Origin: Pterobdella sp. o SKG-2022
Taxonomy: Eukaryota; Annelida; Clitellata; Hirudinida; Piscicolidae
Direction: 5' to 3'
Length of the DNA: 64,000 nt
NCBI GenBank assembly: GCA_964035795.1
Contig: OZ038323.1
Span: 6,124,217 to 6,188,216 of the forward strand
Shown here piece by piece: positions 1 through 13,344 of this stretch. The stretch's first letter is position 1. Every line of letters starts with the position of its first letter. The notes below the pieces were generated by a model. That model ran no database searches and had not been told where the DNA came from. It saw only the letters and a program-made list of their open reading frames with translations. Made by a program: the position numbers and the translations under genes.

Positions 1-149
1 ACATTGTAATCAACTTTTTTTTTGTAACATCAACTTTTTCATGCTTCAATTTAGCTTATACCTAACCTTGACTGTTTTCACTTCATTTTTTAATGAATTA
101 TTGAAATTTATACATATAAATAGACTTTTATTGTCTCATAAATACAAAG

Positions 150-3100
150 GCCCAAAAACCCTGGAAGTCACGTTTCCAGAAGATGATGAAGTGTCGTAAA
201 GACTTCCATAACGCCTGCAAGCAAGAAAAGTCATCCTTGAACCAGGAAAACAATGCTAAAAATAACTCAGAAATCTCTTCGGATCATGTAAATGATTCCA
301 TTGATAATGGGTGATGAATGAATTGGTTGATGAAAAGATACTAAATAAATAAATTATGGGTAAAATTTGCAAGCCAATGCATGAGTGAATGAATTCAGAA
401 AATGTATGGTGAAATGCTAGATTTAAATTTAATTAATTCCTTAATGGGAATTCAATCAATGCAGAATATGAAGCACAATAATCCAATAAACCGACCATAA
501 ATGTCATTAAATAAATAAAAAAATATATTAAATATAACAATCAACAGCTACGTAAGTTCCAGGAAAGAGTGGACAAGTGTAAGAAGGAAATGATCTTGAC
601 GAGGGAGAAGTATGAACAGTCGATGATGGATTTGAACAATGTTAAACCAAGATATAAAGAAGATATGATTGAGGTGTGTTGTTGTGTGTGGTGGCACTTT
701 ATTGAGATTCAATCTCATAGTGTTTTTAAATGAAGACAATTTTAGGAGTTTATTTCATTCCACGAAGCTTTTCGTCAGATGAACTTACATTATCAAGTGG
801 AATAAAATAAACTCCAAAAAGTGCTTTCATTCAAATATTCATGTTTGGCTTGAAGAATATTCTTTTTGTTTCAGTAATAATTTTTTAATTTAAAAATACG
901 AAATGCAACACATTTCTATTCATTATGTAATTAATTCCAAGTTTAGCCTGTTTGAGGTTCTTAAAGAGGTAATTAAAAAAACATCTGGCAGCAGGAAAGC
1001 TTTATTCTGAATGTTTATAAACAATTGTGTGCACACACACAAACACACGCACACTCAGGTGTTTCAAAGGACTCAGGAATTTGAGGAAAAGAGATTGAAT
1101 TTTATAAAAGCCATTTTATTCAGAATACAAGCTTCAATTGATCTCACGAAATTCCCTGAGTGAGTCATCATTTTTATTCTAATTTTCAACTCACACGCAC
1201 ATTTGATCAAATACATTAAAATAAGCAAAATAACTAACAAACAACTACAACCCCCTCACAAAGGATTCCCCGCATATACTCTAGCATGAGTGACAGCATT
1301 ACGGACCTGGACCCAAGAAGGGACCTCAAGTGGTGGGCACAGAGCTATGGGCCCGACATGCCTGCTGTCTGGCCCGCCTTCGAGGTTGCGTGCCTTTTGT
1401 CACTATTAAATGGCCTTACATACTCGTTCTTTGAATACCTCTATATTGAAGTACAACTACTACTAATACTACTACTGCTACTAGTAAAAATTTGAAAATA
1501 GTGTTTTTATTAATGCTTATAATACGCTTTTTTTGGCATTTAGTTTTACCATGTGGTCGCTAGGTATCTAGTACACATTGTGAACTAAGAACACAAGAAA
1601 ATCTCATTTAATTTTTTATATTCATAAGAAGGATTACTATTTGTCGCTATGTTCAACCTCAGTGTCTTATTGTTTATACAGTCACTGAATAGAATGCCCT
1701 AGTTAACGGATTTTAATTAGCACTAAAAATTTGAATTTCAGTAGTATTTTGGGAAACGCGTTACTAATTAATAAAGCAAAAACAATAATAAACAGAATAG
1801 ATATAATAATATTAGTTATATAATTTATATGTTTAATAAATACTTTTATTTTATACTAATATTAATTGAAGATACCATAAATTCAATAGATACTTTTATA
1901 ATACACAAATATTATCGTTATCTTCACCTCGTATTAATTTAACCCACAGGAGTACACGGCGGAGTTTCACAGCATCAGCAACAAAAGCAACAAAAACAGT
2001 GATAGTGGAGTAACCCTCACTTACCTCCAGAAGAACGACACCTACCTTAACTCCGTCGAGGTTGCTTCTATTTTAAAAATGGTTTAAAGTTTATTGTTAG
2101 TGGTACTCGTATAGTAATTGTAACAGCATTAAAAATAAAATAATAGTAAAAATCGTAATAATAAAAACAATTAAATTTTTTTTATGGTTAGTTTTTAGCA
2201 CTTTATTGTTAGATCGTTATGAAGGAATTTATTTTTGGTTTGTTGCATGCTTGTTAATGGATATATGCATGCTAAATGTTGAATACATAAACTATAATAA
2301 AAATTTAAAGTGGTCATGCAATCAATATCAACACTCGATGAACCACCCAACCTACCCAGGCAAATCAAATGGTGAACAGAAGTTCCATGCTGTCTTCCAC
2401 CTCGAGTAACAGGTGTATTGAGGATTCATTATCATAATTCTTATTGTTTTTATGATTTTTCTTATTACTATTATTATCTTTTTGATTATTATTTTTTTTT
2501 AGTTATTATTCGTATGCTTTTCATATGTTTTTGGTTGAAATGCGTCACCGAATGAATAATTTGAGTTATGGGAGTTTTTTGAGAGCTACTTTTTCGTGTA
2601 ACTTTATCAGATTATATATTGAATAGGTTTCTATAACATTGATGATGTTCAAAGTGATTTTGTTATTCCACGGATATCTTGTTAGTGATATCATTAATCG
2701 CTTCAGAACCAGTTTATTATTTACAAATGGTTACCACAACGTTATTTAATATACTGATAATCACCATCATAACTATCACAAACACTTGGAAACCTTAACA
2801 TTATAGAGTTAAAAACACTTACGCTCACAGAAGCAGTCAACTCAACTCCATCCCTGAAGACGAGTATGACAATGCCAAACAGACCAACAACGGCTTCTTC
2901 TGGGACACTAGCGCTGGTGCAGCGAGTAGCCATGGTGTGCCCAGTGGAGGTGGTGTGATGGTGAGGGCTCTGTATGACTATGATGGAAAAGAGAAGGATG
3001 AACTTACGTTGAGAGTCGGTCAGTTTTGAGGAGGGGGAAAGGTTTTTTTGTGGGAATATTAAGTTATTTTCAAATGGAAAATAATAGAAAAAGTAAAAGT

Positions 3101-3436
3101 TTATTAATGGATATTTGAGGTAGTAAATTAAAATGCACTAAGTTATTTGATGAAATCAAACGATAATCATCCTGTTACGTCTGTTTTCATGGGTTGGAGA
3201 AATATTTTTTCAATCATTGAAAACCAACTCAACTGCATTACCACATCCTAGGAGACGTTTTTGTGAAGCTGAGGGACAGAGATGAGCAGGGCTGGTGCAC
3301 GGGGAGGAAGGACAATGTGGTTGGTCTCTACCCTGACAACTATGTCGAGCTTCTTTCAGAAAACCCATTTTAGAGGCGTTCAATTTGCAGATGTAATCTT
3401 GTTCACTATTTATCTCATTGGTTATTTTTATTCTTA
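150..3436 (+). CDS. PACSIN: PACSIN/syndapin, 3' part (F-BAR end, linker, SH3)
   Basis: Membrane-curving adaptor of endocytosis and actin: the F-BAR dimer binds lipid and the SH3 binds dynamin and N-WASP. Eight exons join in phase: 150-287, 548-673, 1059-1159, 1264-1384, 1950-2060, 2360-2412, 2831-3018, 3252-3436, giving 340 codons. The first exon reads [20 protein letters not shown], matching the PACSIN F-BAR segment KAQKPW...AYHLACKEEK. The fourth contains [20 protein letters not shown], the conserved end of the F-BAR. The last two give an SH3 starting [15 protein letters not shown] with GW and [10 protein letters not shown]. The linker is short and lacks the NPF motifs of vertebrate PACSIN1/2. 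The start and most of the F-BAR lie left of the window. After VELLS the frame runs on for about 25 hydrophobic residues before TAG at 3434. One inserted base near 3361 would instead give a short normal end, so a frameshift or assembly error is possible. Confidence 0.93.
745..815 (-). repeat. Foldback element with GAAAAGCTTC core, copy A
   Basis: Two 19-nt arms (745-763 and 797-815, one mismatch) enclose a 33-nt core. On the minus strand the core reads TTGATAATGTAAG...GACGAAAAGCTTC. The copy sits in a PACSIN intron (674-1058). The same core recurs at 6321, 37351 and 60137. Confidence 0.75.
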
Positions 3437-4203
3437 GTGGCTTACTTGTTCATTCACAATTTTTGTCTTCACTTTCTGTAAAAATTTTTCAGTTTTCGAA
3501 TAACCTTGATACATAAATTAGGTCTGATATCAACATATCATAAGAAACTTTATCAGCGATTCAGTCTATTTTCGACGTATTACTAAATCAATGCGATAAG
3601 CATTAAAAATCGTTTTGAACTTGACATCGTAAACATATTTCGTCTACATTTGTACACACTTTGATGCAATTATTTTTGACTGTATATATTGAAATACCTG
3701 ATAAGCACGTAATGATTATGCAAAAAATTGTCGTCTCACCATTCTTATCACTCGTGCCCATCTCACTGCCTTGTTCAACATTCCATGTTCAACGTCACAG
3801 TTATAAACGTTACGTTGCAGTTATATATTGCTACAAAGGTTTTACCGCAGTTATGGGATGCTGTAAGCAAAGCTCGTTCCCGAGTTAGCTCTCAAAATCA
3901 TCTTTCGTTGAATTACTAAACATTATCATAAGTTAGTTTGCTTTACTTTACAAAGATTTACATCGATTTTAGACACAGCCTTTACAATTATGTATGTTGT
4001 AGTGATTGGCATGGAATTAAGAAATCGCAAATTCTATTTCAAATAATATTTCAGTGAATTATCAACAATAATTATTCGATCGAAATTAATAAAGTTGATT
4101 GAAAATAAAACGATAATTTAAATATAGAAATGTTACAATATTCAAATATACATGGAAATGAAATTAAGAAAATTTATAGAACAATTTTGTGTTATAAATA
4201 GAT
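3437..4203. other. Convergent intergenic gap PACSIN/Asterix
   Basis: The gap holds the 3' ends of two convergent genes. It is AT-rich with no convincing exon. The 63-75 codon open frames at 3661-3919 overlap each other and match nothing I recognise. Confidence 0.5.
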
Positions 4204-5351
4204 TTAGAAAGGCATTCCCATTGGTTGGGGGTTCTGCAAATAAGACATAGCTACTGACACTATGGACAACCTACAGATGGGTGATTTCAGTGTGTGCGAT
4301 TATTTTGTGAAGAATAAATATAAGTACATTAACTGAAAAAAAATGCATAAATAAGTTTACAGTTAATAAATACATAGCTTTATAATGGATGAGCTACTCT
4401 CACCAATTATTTATTTCTTATCCACTACTTAACAACAAATTAAGAAAAGCTTTTTATTTGACCAAACAGTTTTTGTACTTTTAGTATAAAAAAACATACA
4501 AAATACACTGAAAAATGAAAGCTCTAAATATAAATAACTCAAAAAAACCAACATGAAGCTACTGATCATCTGCTTGGAGTCCTCAGAGGATCGGTTGTTG
4601 GCAAAGCAAATGAATGCACAATACACTGCAGCCCAGGCACACCACTTCATCTGTGCATTGGTATGGTTATTATACTATAATGGTATTGGTGATACTATTA
4701 TTGCTACTGCTACTATCATTACTACAACTATTGCTAATACTACTACTGCTATTATTACTACTACTACTACAAAATAGATATCTATAATGGATTTTTTCAA
4801 AAATTAAAAACTTGAGTAAAAAATTTAATTTAGCATACCAACATTAAGAAGTATGTAGAGAATGATTTTTTAAATTCTAAAAGTATAAATTTCACATCAA
4901 TTTTCCGTAAAAAACATGATGATACCATGAATTTCATATTGAATAAAACTCAAAGTTTCACAGCATTATAGTCAGTTATTCTGTCAATTTTTGGAAACCA
5001 TTGGTTTATTTAATTTTTTCTACTCCATTCGCCAAAAAATTTACACGAGATATGAAACATTAATAATTCAAAACATCGTGATCAACACCCCAAAACACCT
5101 TCATCATGAGACCACACATGCTAAAGATCATGCCCAACAAGTTGATGTAGTCTGGTGTGGGATCGTCATTCGGGCTACTACTCGGTGGTGGCTTGTATCT
5201 GGGTATTAATTCGAAGATAAAGCACATATATGGTTAAAGACGTATCCAAGCATTAAAGTTGGTTGGAGGGATTGCAAGTTTGACACCTGTGTACTCTGTT
5301 TGGTCGTCGGGGGTCTGTTGTATTGTTTGCTATTACGTTTATTGAGGACAT
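4204..5351 (-). CDS. WDR83OS: Asterix, PAT-complex subunit (WDR83OS), complete
   Basis: Small ER membrane protein. With CCDC47 it forms the PAT complex, which shields polar transmembrane helices during multipass protein insertion. Four phase-consistent exons (transcription order) are 5351-5287, 5198-5099, 4650-4553 and 4270-4204, giving 109 residues against about 106 in human. The N-terminus has [20 protein letters not shown], followed by [20 protein letters not shown]. Exon 3 has [20 protein letters not shown] and [12 protein letters not shown]; exon 4 has [17 protein letters not shown] before TAA at 4206-4204. This matches the family along its whole length, including the near-invariant SSED(T/S)KQM and NPQPM. 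The ATG at 5351 is chosen because it is the only one upstream of DPRRP. Introns are 88, 448 and 282 nt. The gene is convergent with PACSIN and shares its strand with syntenin. Confidence 0.95.
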
Positions 5352-5829
5352 TTTGTAAATGCGAAACCAAATTTTCTAAAGTAGCGATAATTAAATAACC
5401 AAAGAAAAAGATTGCTTTTGTCTACCACTTTCAAGTTTTAAGAGTACAAAAGTTTTTTTTACTTTTCCAAAAATTAATTGTTTCATTATTTAAAAACTTT
5501 TTTCATCAAAACTTTGCGCACAATTGAAAATATTTAATAATTATTTATGACACTTCTAAGTGTCCCAATATAACATGTTTCAACTGAATATGACTTTGAA
5601 TAACTAGACACCTGATGTTGGTCAGACAATATGATGTTGAAATATGAGAAAGATTCGCGAGACTACATGAAAAAAACGAGCTTATGGAATTATAAGAAAA
5701 ATTCTTGATAGTAATAATAATATAATAATATGAATTACTTACATAGCGCCTCTTACGCATCATTTAGAGGCGCTCTGTACGAACTGCTTGAAAAAGGTTT
5801 TTAAGTTTTTAAGAAGAATAGGATAGGAG

Positions 5830-6007
5830 TGTTACGTTATGCGGTATTTATAAAGCGCTTTCTCTTTTAGATCAAAACTCTCGCTACAAATTTAATGTAG
5901 CGAAAACACACTGGAACAGTGTGCTAATTGTCGGCCCACGCGGGATCGAACCCGGTAACTTTTAAATAATTAGTCTAATGCTCAACCATTGAGCTATAGG
6001 GGCCGAC
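5830..6007 (-). repeat. tRNA-Ile-like SINE, copy 1
   Basis: Minus-strand copy of the family seen at 24501 and 27112. The head carries A-box-like TAGCTCAATGGTTGAGC and B-box-like GGGTTCGATCCC. The body shares GCACACTGTTCCAGTGTGTT-type and AATTTGTAGC blocks. The tail end at about 5830-5855 is the complement of GCGCTTTATAAATACCGCAT followed by degraded ATTAC units. Confidence 0.8.
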
Positions 6008-6320
6008 GAAGATGATTTAAGATTAGGAGGAAGTAATTTACTCTAGCGAAGCAGGAAATTTATTTCAAGCAGCATAAACAAATAAAAGGTTTATCGTGAG
6101 AGATGATAGCCTATGTGAAAAATGCACATATGAAAATGCATAATCACCACGAAAATTGAACTTAGCATATTGTACATAAAACAAATAGGTGACACAACTA
6201 TCAAAAAAACTTAAAAAATAAAATTATAACACCTTTTCAGGTGTCAAAAACTTGAAAGAGAAAAAACTCAAATCACTTTTGGTGCTAAAATCTTACAAGA
6301 AGTAAGGGCAACAAACACAA

Positions 6321-6383
6321 AGTATTTATTAAATGACACGAAGCTTTTCGTAAGGCTAGCTTACATTATCAAGTGATAATACT
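6321..6383 (-). repeat. Foldback element with GAAAAGCTTC core, copy B
   Basis: Same core as copy A on the minus strand: CACTTGATAATGTAAG, loop, CTTACGAAAAGCTTCGTG. GTAAG and CTTAC can pair. Outer arms are AGTATT.../...AATACT, shorter and less perfect than copy A. Confidence 0.65.
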
Positions 6384-7005
6384 TTTAGATTCAGACTATT
6401 TTATTTCATTACAAGAAGTAATTCAATTGAAAAACAAGAAGTGCTGAAAACTAAGCAATACCATTTATTAGTTTATTTCAACACTAAATTTTTTCACGAC
6501 TAAAACGCGCTAAATGAGTAAAAACAATCAGTCAAAAAATGAAAAACTTCTGCCAATAATCTAAATCTTCAGCCACCTCCAACATTCCACAATATCACAA
6601 ACTTAATCTTCCAAAGAAAATGCACGTGGAAGTTTAACCGTTTTATTTTAGTCTAAAAAAAGTTTAATATCTGAACATAATTCCAAAACAAGTTAAAAAT
6701 AATTGTATCGTCTCAAATATAAATTAAGTTAAAACCAATAATATTCAGAGTTTCCATGTTACGAGATGTTTTTGAAATACGTTAATTACTCAACATATTT
6801 CGCTAATAATTTATGATTAAAAAGTTGAGAAAGAAGCATCGAAAAATTGAGAATATCCGATAAAAGCGGTGAAAACCGATTTAAAATGTTTGTTAGACCT
6901 AGATATACAATTAATCGAAATCAAAAAACATCTAATTTAAAACTTCAAGTTTAATTAGTTTTTTTACACAGTACTACAGCAATGATGGCAACAAGATGGT
7001 CACCC

Positions 7006-8706
7006 CTAGACGTCAGGGATGGAATGGTCCATTTTCTTCAACAATGAGGAGCCCATGCTGTGGATCAATGTGATTAGACGTTAGAGATTTGTTAAAAAAG
7101 CCTAAATGAGTATATAATAAAATGAATTTTTATTTACTTAACGGTTAAATATAACGTACAATAAAATAAAAATAAATTCCTGATGACGTAGCCAGAATGA
7201 AATAGTGAGATTAGCAAGTGACAATCACTTGTTAATGTAAGCTAGACTTACAAACAGCTTCGTATTGATTAGTAGATACTGTTTTTTTACTTCAAAAAAA
7301 TTCATTACAATAACGATGGCAACTGTTATAATTATATAACCGACTAAAAACATATAATGCCAATAACAATTAAACACAGACACAACAAAAAGCACCAACT
7401 TTTTCATAATGTGCTCATACAAGTAGGATGGAATGATGGTGATGGTGATAGTACGGTCAGCATCATCGAACAACGCCTTGATCTCTTTGTCCTGTGTGAG
7501 AGGGTTGTAGATGTGGTGCTTGGTTGATCGCTGACGTGATCTTCCCCTCTTTTAGTTGATGGGTTATTAAGCGGTCGATGATGAATCAACTTGATGAGTT
7601 GATAATATCCGTAGCATATCGAAAAGCTAAGCATTCTCCAGTTAATCAAAAGTGTTTGATGCAATTTATTTTGATCAATCAATAATTACTTAATTTTTCT
7701 TGTTGATGAGTATTTTTAATAAAAATTATTTTTTAAAATGTAATTATAAAAATATACGTGAATCATAAAAACGCGACAATATTAAAAATTTTTTTGACGA
7801 AGCTTTTCGATATCATCATCAGGTAACTAATTAATTACCTGATGATGATATCGAAAAGCTTCGTCAAAATAAAAATTCAAATATTCAAATTTTGAGACTA
7901 ATTACTCACAACATAATACTAAAATATTTCTGTTACAACAAAATGACAAAGATATCTTTTTAAGACCTGAAAAATCTTGAATAAGTCAAAAAAAACAATT
8001 GTTATAAAAAAAAAGAAGTAAAAATAAACATATATCAGTTTTGCTACCTGGTGATAACATCACTTACACAAGGCTGGACTGCCAACATAAAGACAGATTA
8101 TCGACCATCTTTTCACTGGAGCTATCAATTAAGAGATCAAACATTCTTTTCTTTAGGAAATCATAGTCTGAAGTATTAGAAGACTATTATGCACCAAAAA
8201 CGAGCGGAGGTTATAAAGAGGAAAACTAACTACAACAAGTTCACCATCTCTAAAGAAACCTTACAAACACTAGGCATATGGTTTCGTTAATGCACGAAAA
8301 TGGCAAAACTTCCGTTTGAAAAATGTGTCTAATAGGACTAGTTGAGATTAGTAGATTATTTAGTCCAGAGTTCTGTGAAAACTTTACACCGGTGAACGAA
8401 AATCATAGGCATTCTACTGAATTTTTGCATGATTCCTCACTCAAATGGCGCTAGAAAAACCCAAATAAATAAAACAGGGACTTCTCATGGTAAATTCTGC
8501 TTACTAAAATCTTTATATTTCCTTGAATGAAGCGTGAAGTGTTATGGATTTTCTAATGGGAATAACAATAAAAAATAATATAACAATAATAATAATAATA
8601 ATAATAATAATAGCAAATAACAATAAACTAATATGTGGCTACTTATGCCTTAGTAACTAAGATACCCGATATTATAATATTACAATGAAAATGACTGAAA
8701 TGATTT

Positions 8707-8754
<48 letters not shown>

Positions 8755-11700
8755 GATATTTAAAAATTTATTGTGAGATTTTCGAAAAGAATTATGTATA
8801 AATTATATTTTCAACCTTAACATCAGACATTGATAGAAAATTATTGACACAATTTAAAAACTACTACTACTACTACTAATAATAATAATGATATAAATAA
8901 TAACATTAATAACAATAATGATAATAATAATAATAACAATAATAAAAATTAAAAAACAACACAAACCTTCATGGCGATGACGTTTTGTCCATTGACCTCA
9001 ACCATGTAGTGATGGATCAGCAAGCCATTGCGAGCAGCAGAGGAATCTTTGGCGATGTCAGTGATCTTGTTCTTGGAGAAGACAAAGCCCACACATCCTG
9101 CTGAGTCCTTGTGCATTGTGATGGTGCGATCAAAAGGTCGGTCCCTGATAGCCATTGTGATTCGCTCTGGTGATGCCTTCTTTAGGAAATTCAAAGTTTT
9201 TGATGTGTCCCAGCCTGCCACTAACTTGTCGTTTATCTGCAAAATCTGATCTCCAAACCTGTGGATTGTGTGATGATGATTATAATGGTGATGACGATAA
9301 TGACGGTGGTAGAAATGAGTGTGATGGTGTTGATTGTTTTTTTAGATCTGTAAAAAGCTATACACCAGAATGATTATGATCATACTGATGAATGAGTATA
9401 AAAGTTCAACTGTACAGTTTTCAAGAACAACTTTTAAACTTTTATATAGGAAAATTTTTGAACTTTGAATGATTATATCACTCAAAAAAAACACTTTACA
9501 AAGCTTTTTCATTTGGTTAAGTACTACTAACTTATTTATATATTTATTGATAATATTTATAATGGCCTTTTTATAAATTAATCTATTGTAGTGTCAATAA
9601 CCTAAGCCGACTGCTGTCAACTCCAAATATTGGGACATGTATAGCAGTATAATCTAATTGGAGTGATAATAAGTACCATCTTTCATTCATGTATCCCCAT
9701 GTGATAGTGATTCATTTAAATAAGTCTATTATTGTATCATAATGATAAAATATTAACAACAAAAAAAATAACGTAAATAATAACATTGTATTTCATAGTA
9801 TGGAAGAAAACAACTGAGTTATATATTCAAATAATTATATGTAGCTCTCTGAACAAAATAGTGTTATAATAACATTATGAAAAACAGTTCCTACAAAATA
9901 TGAGATAAAAACAAAACAAATAGTTTATAAGTTTCATTAAGGCATGAAGCTTTAATATTCGACTAAGAATCAAAACCAGATTCAATGATATCACTACTGC
10001 AACCACTACAGTTTATAAATGCCCCTTCAAAACTAGATCCATTAAAACAACTCTGAATTAAATTACCCAACCCCAGCTACCCAACAAACCTCAACCCAGC
10101 CAAGGCAGCAGGTGAACCTTTCTCCACGAAACATATGAAGATGCCCTAGGTGGTGATATCATCCTTATTTAACTTTTCAGAGACATCTTATGTATTTTTT
10201 ATATAGTAATTATCTATAAAACATCAATTTGAGGAGTCATTATCATCCTCATCATCATTCTTAAACTTTTAAGAACATTATCATATTCAAATAATTAACA
10301 ATATTATCGTCATCAAAAAATAATTATCATTTTTTTTCGTTTCCAAGGTTTAACATTTTCGTATTAAAATTTTTTGATAACACTGCTTCAGGTATACCAA
10401 AAACTGAGATTGACAATAGTCGGCCTAAATTATTGATAATATTTGTGACCTTATTTTAAGAAGCCATTTGATACAAGTTTGTTTAGACTGACAGCCAGAG
10501 CTAGCGTCAAACTTAAAAATATCAAAAAGTTCGTAGTTCTCTCACTTGGGCAGTTTACAAGAACAACAGGGAATAAGTTTAACGTCGATGCTTAAAACCA
10601 AATTTTGCTTTTAAAAGGCTTGTATTGTATGTTAGATATTGTAAAAAGATATACAACAATTTAGATAAAAATATTATTTTTAAACATGTTTCAATGAAAA
10701 GCAAATGTTTATGAGAAATAAGTTATATTGAAAATATTAACAATGACGACAAAAGAAACGTGAGTTAAAATATTGTTATTCATATCAGAAGGGCTTAAGA
10801 ACGCTAGAAAACGCTCATTCATAATATTTTTACTTGGCCCTAGTCGGGTATTGATCACTTGGATTGTAAACACATATCACTAATGTCACATTAGTACTTG
10901 TAGTGTATGAATACAGTTGAGAAAACGTGGGATTTTTTATTGGAAAAACCTACTTGAGCTCATAACACACCCGAGCTATGTGTAAAAATTATGAATTTAA
11001 TGTGAGAATAAGAGATTGCTTTGAAAAGCTTAAAAACGTTTGATATTTACCTAAGATAGAAAAATGGATTTTTTTCTATGAAAATTTTCAAATCAAAAAA
11101 GAAAAAGTTGAAAGTATATATGGAAGCTACCATTTTGAAACATGTCTCATAATTCTATCAGGGCAGTGGTCAGTGATGTCATGTAGACCACCAAGGTGGT
11201 TTTTGGAAGCCAGACTAGATGAATAATGAAGTCAAAAGCATTTATAGAGCAGTATCATCAGTATCATTGATAAATGTGAGTTGAGAATTGAATAAGTCTA
11301 TCATATTGAATGCTTCATAGAATAATTTGGCCATATTTAACTTATTTGGTTATTTCCTCTCAAACCACCGTGAATTTCCTCTTCATGTTATTAACAACCT
11401 TAATTACAAAGGCATTGTGTTTAATTGTTATGTAATTCACTAATCATAATTTTTATGTAATTTACAAAACATGCTTAGGTTCTGGTCTGAACTGGCAGTT
11501 TTATGAAGAAATTAGGTACAAATTGGTTTGATAAGTTGAGTGATGATGAGAAATAATGTGACCTCTGTTTGATAATAACAATAATTTTTTTTTAAATTAA
11601 TTCATTTTCCATTAGATAAACCAAATTTTGGAACTTTTTTTTATTTATGATTTTTCCTTTTTTACCATATGAGGTATTAAGTTTTTACAGTTGATATCTG

Positions 11701-13344
11701 GTCATATCAAAAAGCTTGGTGCTTTTCAAAATAAACAATTAATTTTTAGTTTTAGGCTATTTCAGTCTGAATGATCTAACCAAAAGTAAACTTTTTATAG
11801 TATCTTTTTTCGACAATATATTATTTAAATCTTCAACCAATCTTTTAATCATCCATAGATAAAACCATAATCCAACCTTATCAACAGCCTGGACCTTGAG
11901 TCCAATCTTGCCCTTATTGTTCTTGCAGACCACCACACTGTGAATGCCCTGTTTTATGTCTGACCTCAACACTCCCACATTGTTGTGGCCTGTTATAGGA
12001 GCCACCATGCCACTGGTTGCTGAGGGGACTGCCACCTGTAATGTAATGGTGATTCATTGAAATTGCCATAATTATTGTTTTTACATTAAGCTCTATGTTA
12101 AGAAAATTTTTGCATTGATTAGTTAGTTAGATAGTTTATTGTTGTAAACTTAATAAGCTTTCATCATTCAGTTTGAAATTTTATTAATGACTTGAAACAA
12201 AGAATTACTTCAATTCCCTTCAAAAAAATGAAGATTATTTTGAAATTAACTATATGTATCGTCAGTATAATGAAAAAATTAACTAAATTCACTTGATAAA
12301 ATCTTTTTAAAAGCTTACAAAGCTTCTTACAAAAATCTGTTTCAAACTTTTACCTTTGCGAGGTTTAAACCCCACCATGCTCCAGATGTCCAAACCCCCT
12401 TATTCTACTTATATGAGTAACTATTTCAACATCTTAAAAACAAAGATTAGCCAAGTGAGTCAAAATAAACATTAGTTAGTGCTGGCAATGCATATTTAGT
12501 GAATCTTGATGAAGTTTTATAAGAGCAATGTTAGATTGCATATTTCACCTAAGTGTAACACAGGTTGAATGAGCAAGCTTCTAGATAGTAATTAGTAGGA
12601 AAAAGGTTGAAGTTGGTGAAACTTAACCCAGGCACACTTATGATAGGCTAGTGGAGCAAACTCCCCTCTAGACCCTTCAAAGAACATCTAAATTTGCTTA
12701 GCTAGTTAATATGCCTACAGAATTCAACAAGTATTTTTATTAAAAAAAAAAACTAGGATTTTTAATTGAAGTATATAACATGTTTTTGTGGGTACTCTTG
12801 AATTTAATAAATCAGCTAATTGATCAATCAAATCCTGTATATGGCTAGTTTTATTAAATAGAGTGAGAATTATAAATAGCTAATGACCAATTATAATGTT
12901 TTAATAATTTAGAAAAAAAGTAAAATAGATTTCCAGATTTGATTGAAAATTTTTATGAATAGAAACCTGGTTAGAGGTAGGGATAGCAAGCTGGTTTTCA
13001 GCAATCATTTCTGGAGTGATCTTGAGTCCCATGTATTCAGTCAAAGCTGGATACAAATGAGACTCTTCAGAAGTAGCATTTTGGAGGGAATAACCCTGGT
13101 CCAAGTGAGGATAGGCAGGAGTGGCGTAAGACGAAAATTGTGGTTGAGGTGAAAATTGCTGTTGTTGTTGCTTTATCACATTTGTAGCCTGGTTTTGAGC
13201 CTAGATTTAAAGTTAAAGTTCGATATAAGAATTAGAAAAAATTTAAAAAACAGATTCAAATTAATTTGGAATCAGAAATTTCAAGTAACTGACTTGTGAA
13301 TATTGATCCACTGTCATATCTTCCAAAGTCGGATACAAACTCAT
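7006..13344 (-). CDS. SDCBP: Syntenin, tandem-PDZ adaptor, complete
   Basis: Cytosolic adaptor that binds syndecan tails and PIP2 through two PDZ domains and ALIX through N-terminal LYPXL motifs; it acts in endosome and exosome traffic and adhesion. Seven exons in phase: 13344-13294, 13200-12967, 12035-11877, 10145-10090, 9258-8967, 7491-7400, 7057-7006, giving 311 residues (human 298). The start [17 protein letters not shown] matches the family and supplies one LYPXL motif; [12 protein letters not shown] supplies another and AYPHL is a weaker third. A glutamine run follows the first exon junction. PDZ1 contains [17 protein letters not shown] and [22 protein letters not shown]2 contains [27 protein letters not shown] and [10 protein letters not shown]. 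The end [10 protein letters not shown] matches the conserved LMDHTIPEV tail. Introns hold repeats (10171-10240) and trinucleotide tracts at 8579-8950. It is divergent from PDK. Confidence 0.96.
7792..7869. repeat. Perfect 78-nt palindrome with CTGATGA...GAAAAGCTTCGTC arms
   Basis: Arms 7792-7826 and 7835-7869 are 35 nt and perfectly complementary around an 8-nt spacer, CTAATTAA. Each arm ends in GAAAAGCTTCGTC, the core of the dispersed foldback family, preceded by CTGATGATGATATC. It lies in a syntenin intron. Confidence 0.85.
8579..8950. repeat. AAT/ACT trinucleotide tracts
   Basis: Runs of (AAT)n at about 8579-8609, 8710-8753 and 8880-8946, with (CTA)n at 8861-8878, just downstream of a syntenin exon's donor on the minus strand. 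Confidence 0.8.
10171..10240 (+). repeat. Dispersed TTCAGAGACAT...CAATTTGAGGA repeat
   Basis: TTTTCAGAGACATCTTATGT and ACATCAATTTGAGGA recur, at similar spacing, at 59941-60010 and inverted at 60107-60129 and 60222-60261. A diverged relative starts at 59255. This copy lies in a syntenin intron. Confidence 0.65.

Larger units (their letters stand above)
5352..7005. other. Intergenic region Asterix/syntenin with repeats
   Basis: This stretch holds a tRNA-derived SINE (5830-6007, minus) and a foldback element (6321-6383), both listed separately. The rest is AT-rich with no exon I can support. Confidence 0.5.

Noticed and set aside
7792..7869. Active canonical hammerhead ribozyme
   Set aside because: CTGATGA and GAAA are present, but the 7 nt between them cannot form stem II, so this copy as such should not fold as one.
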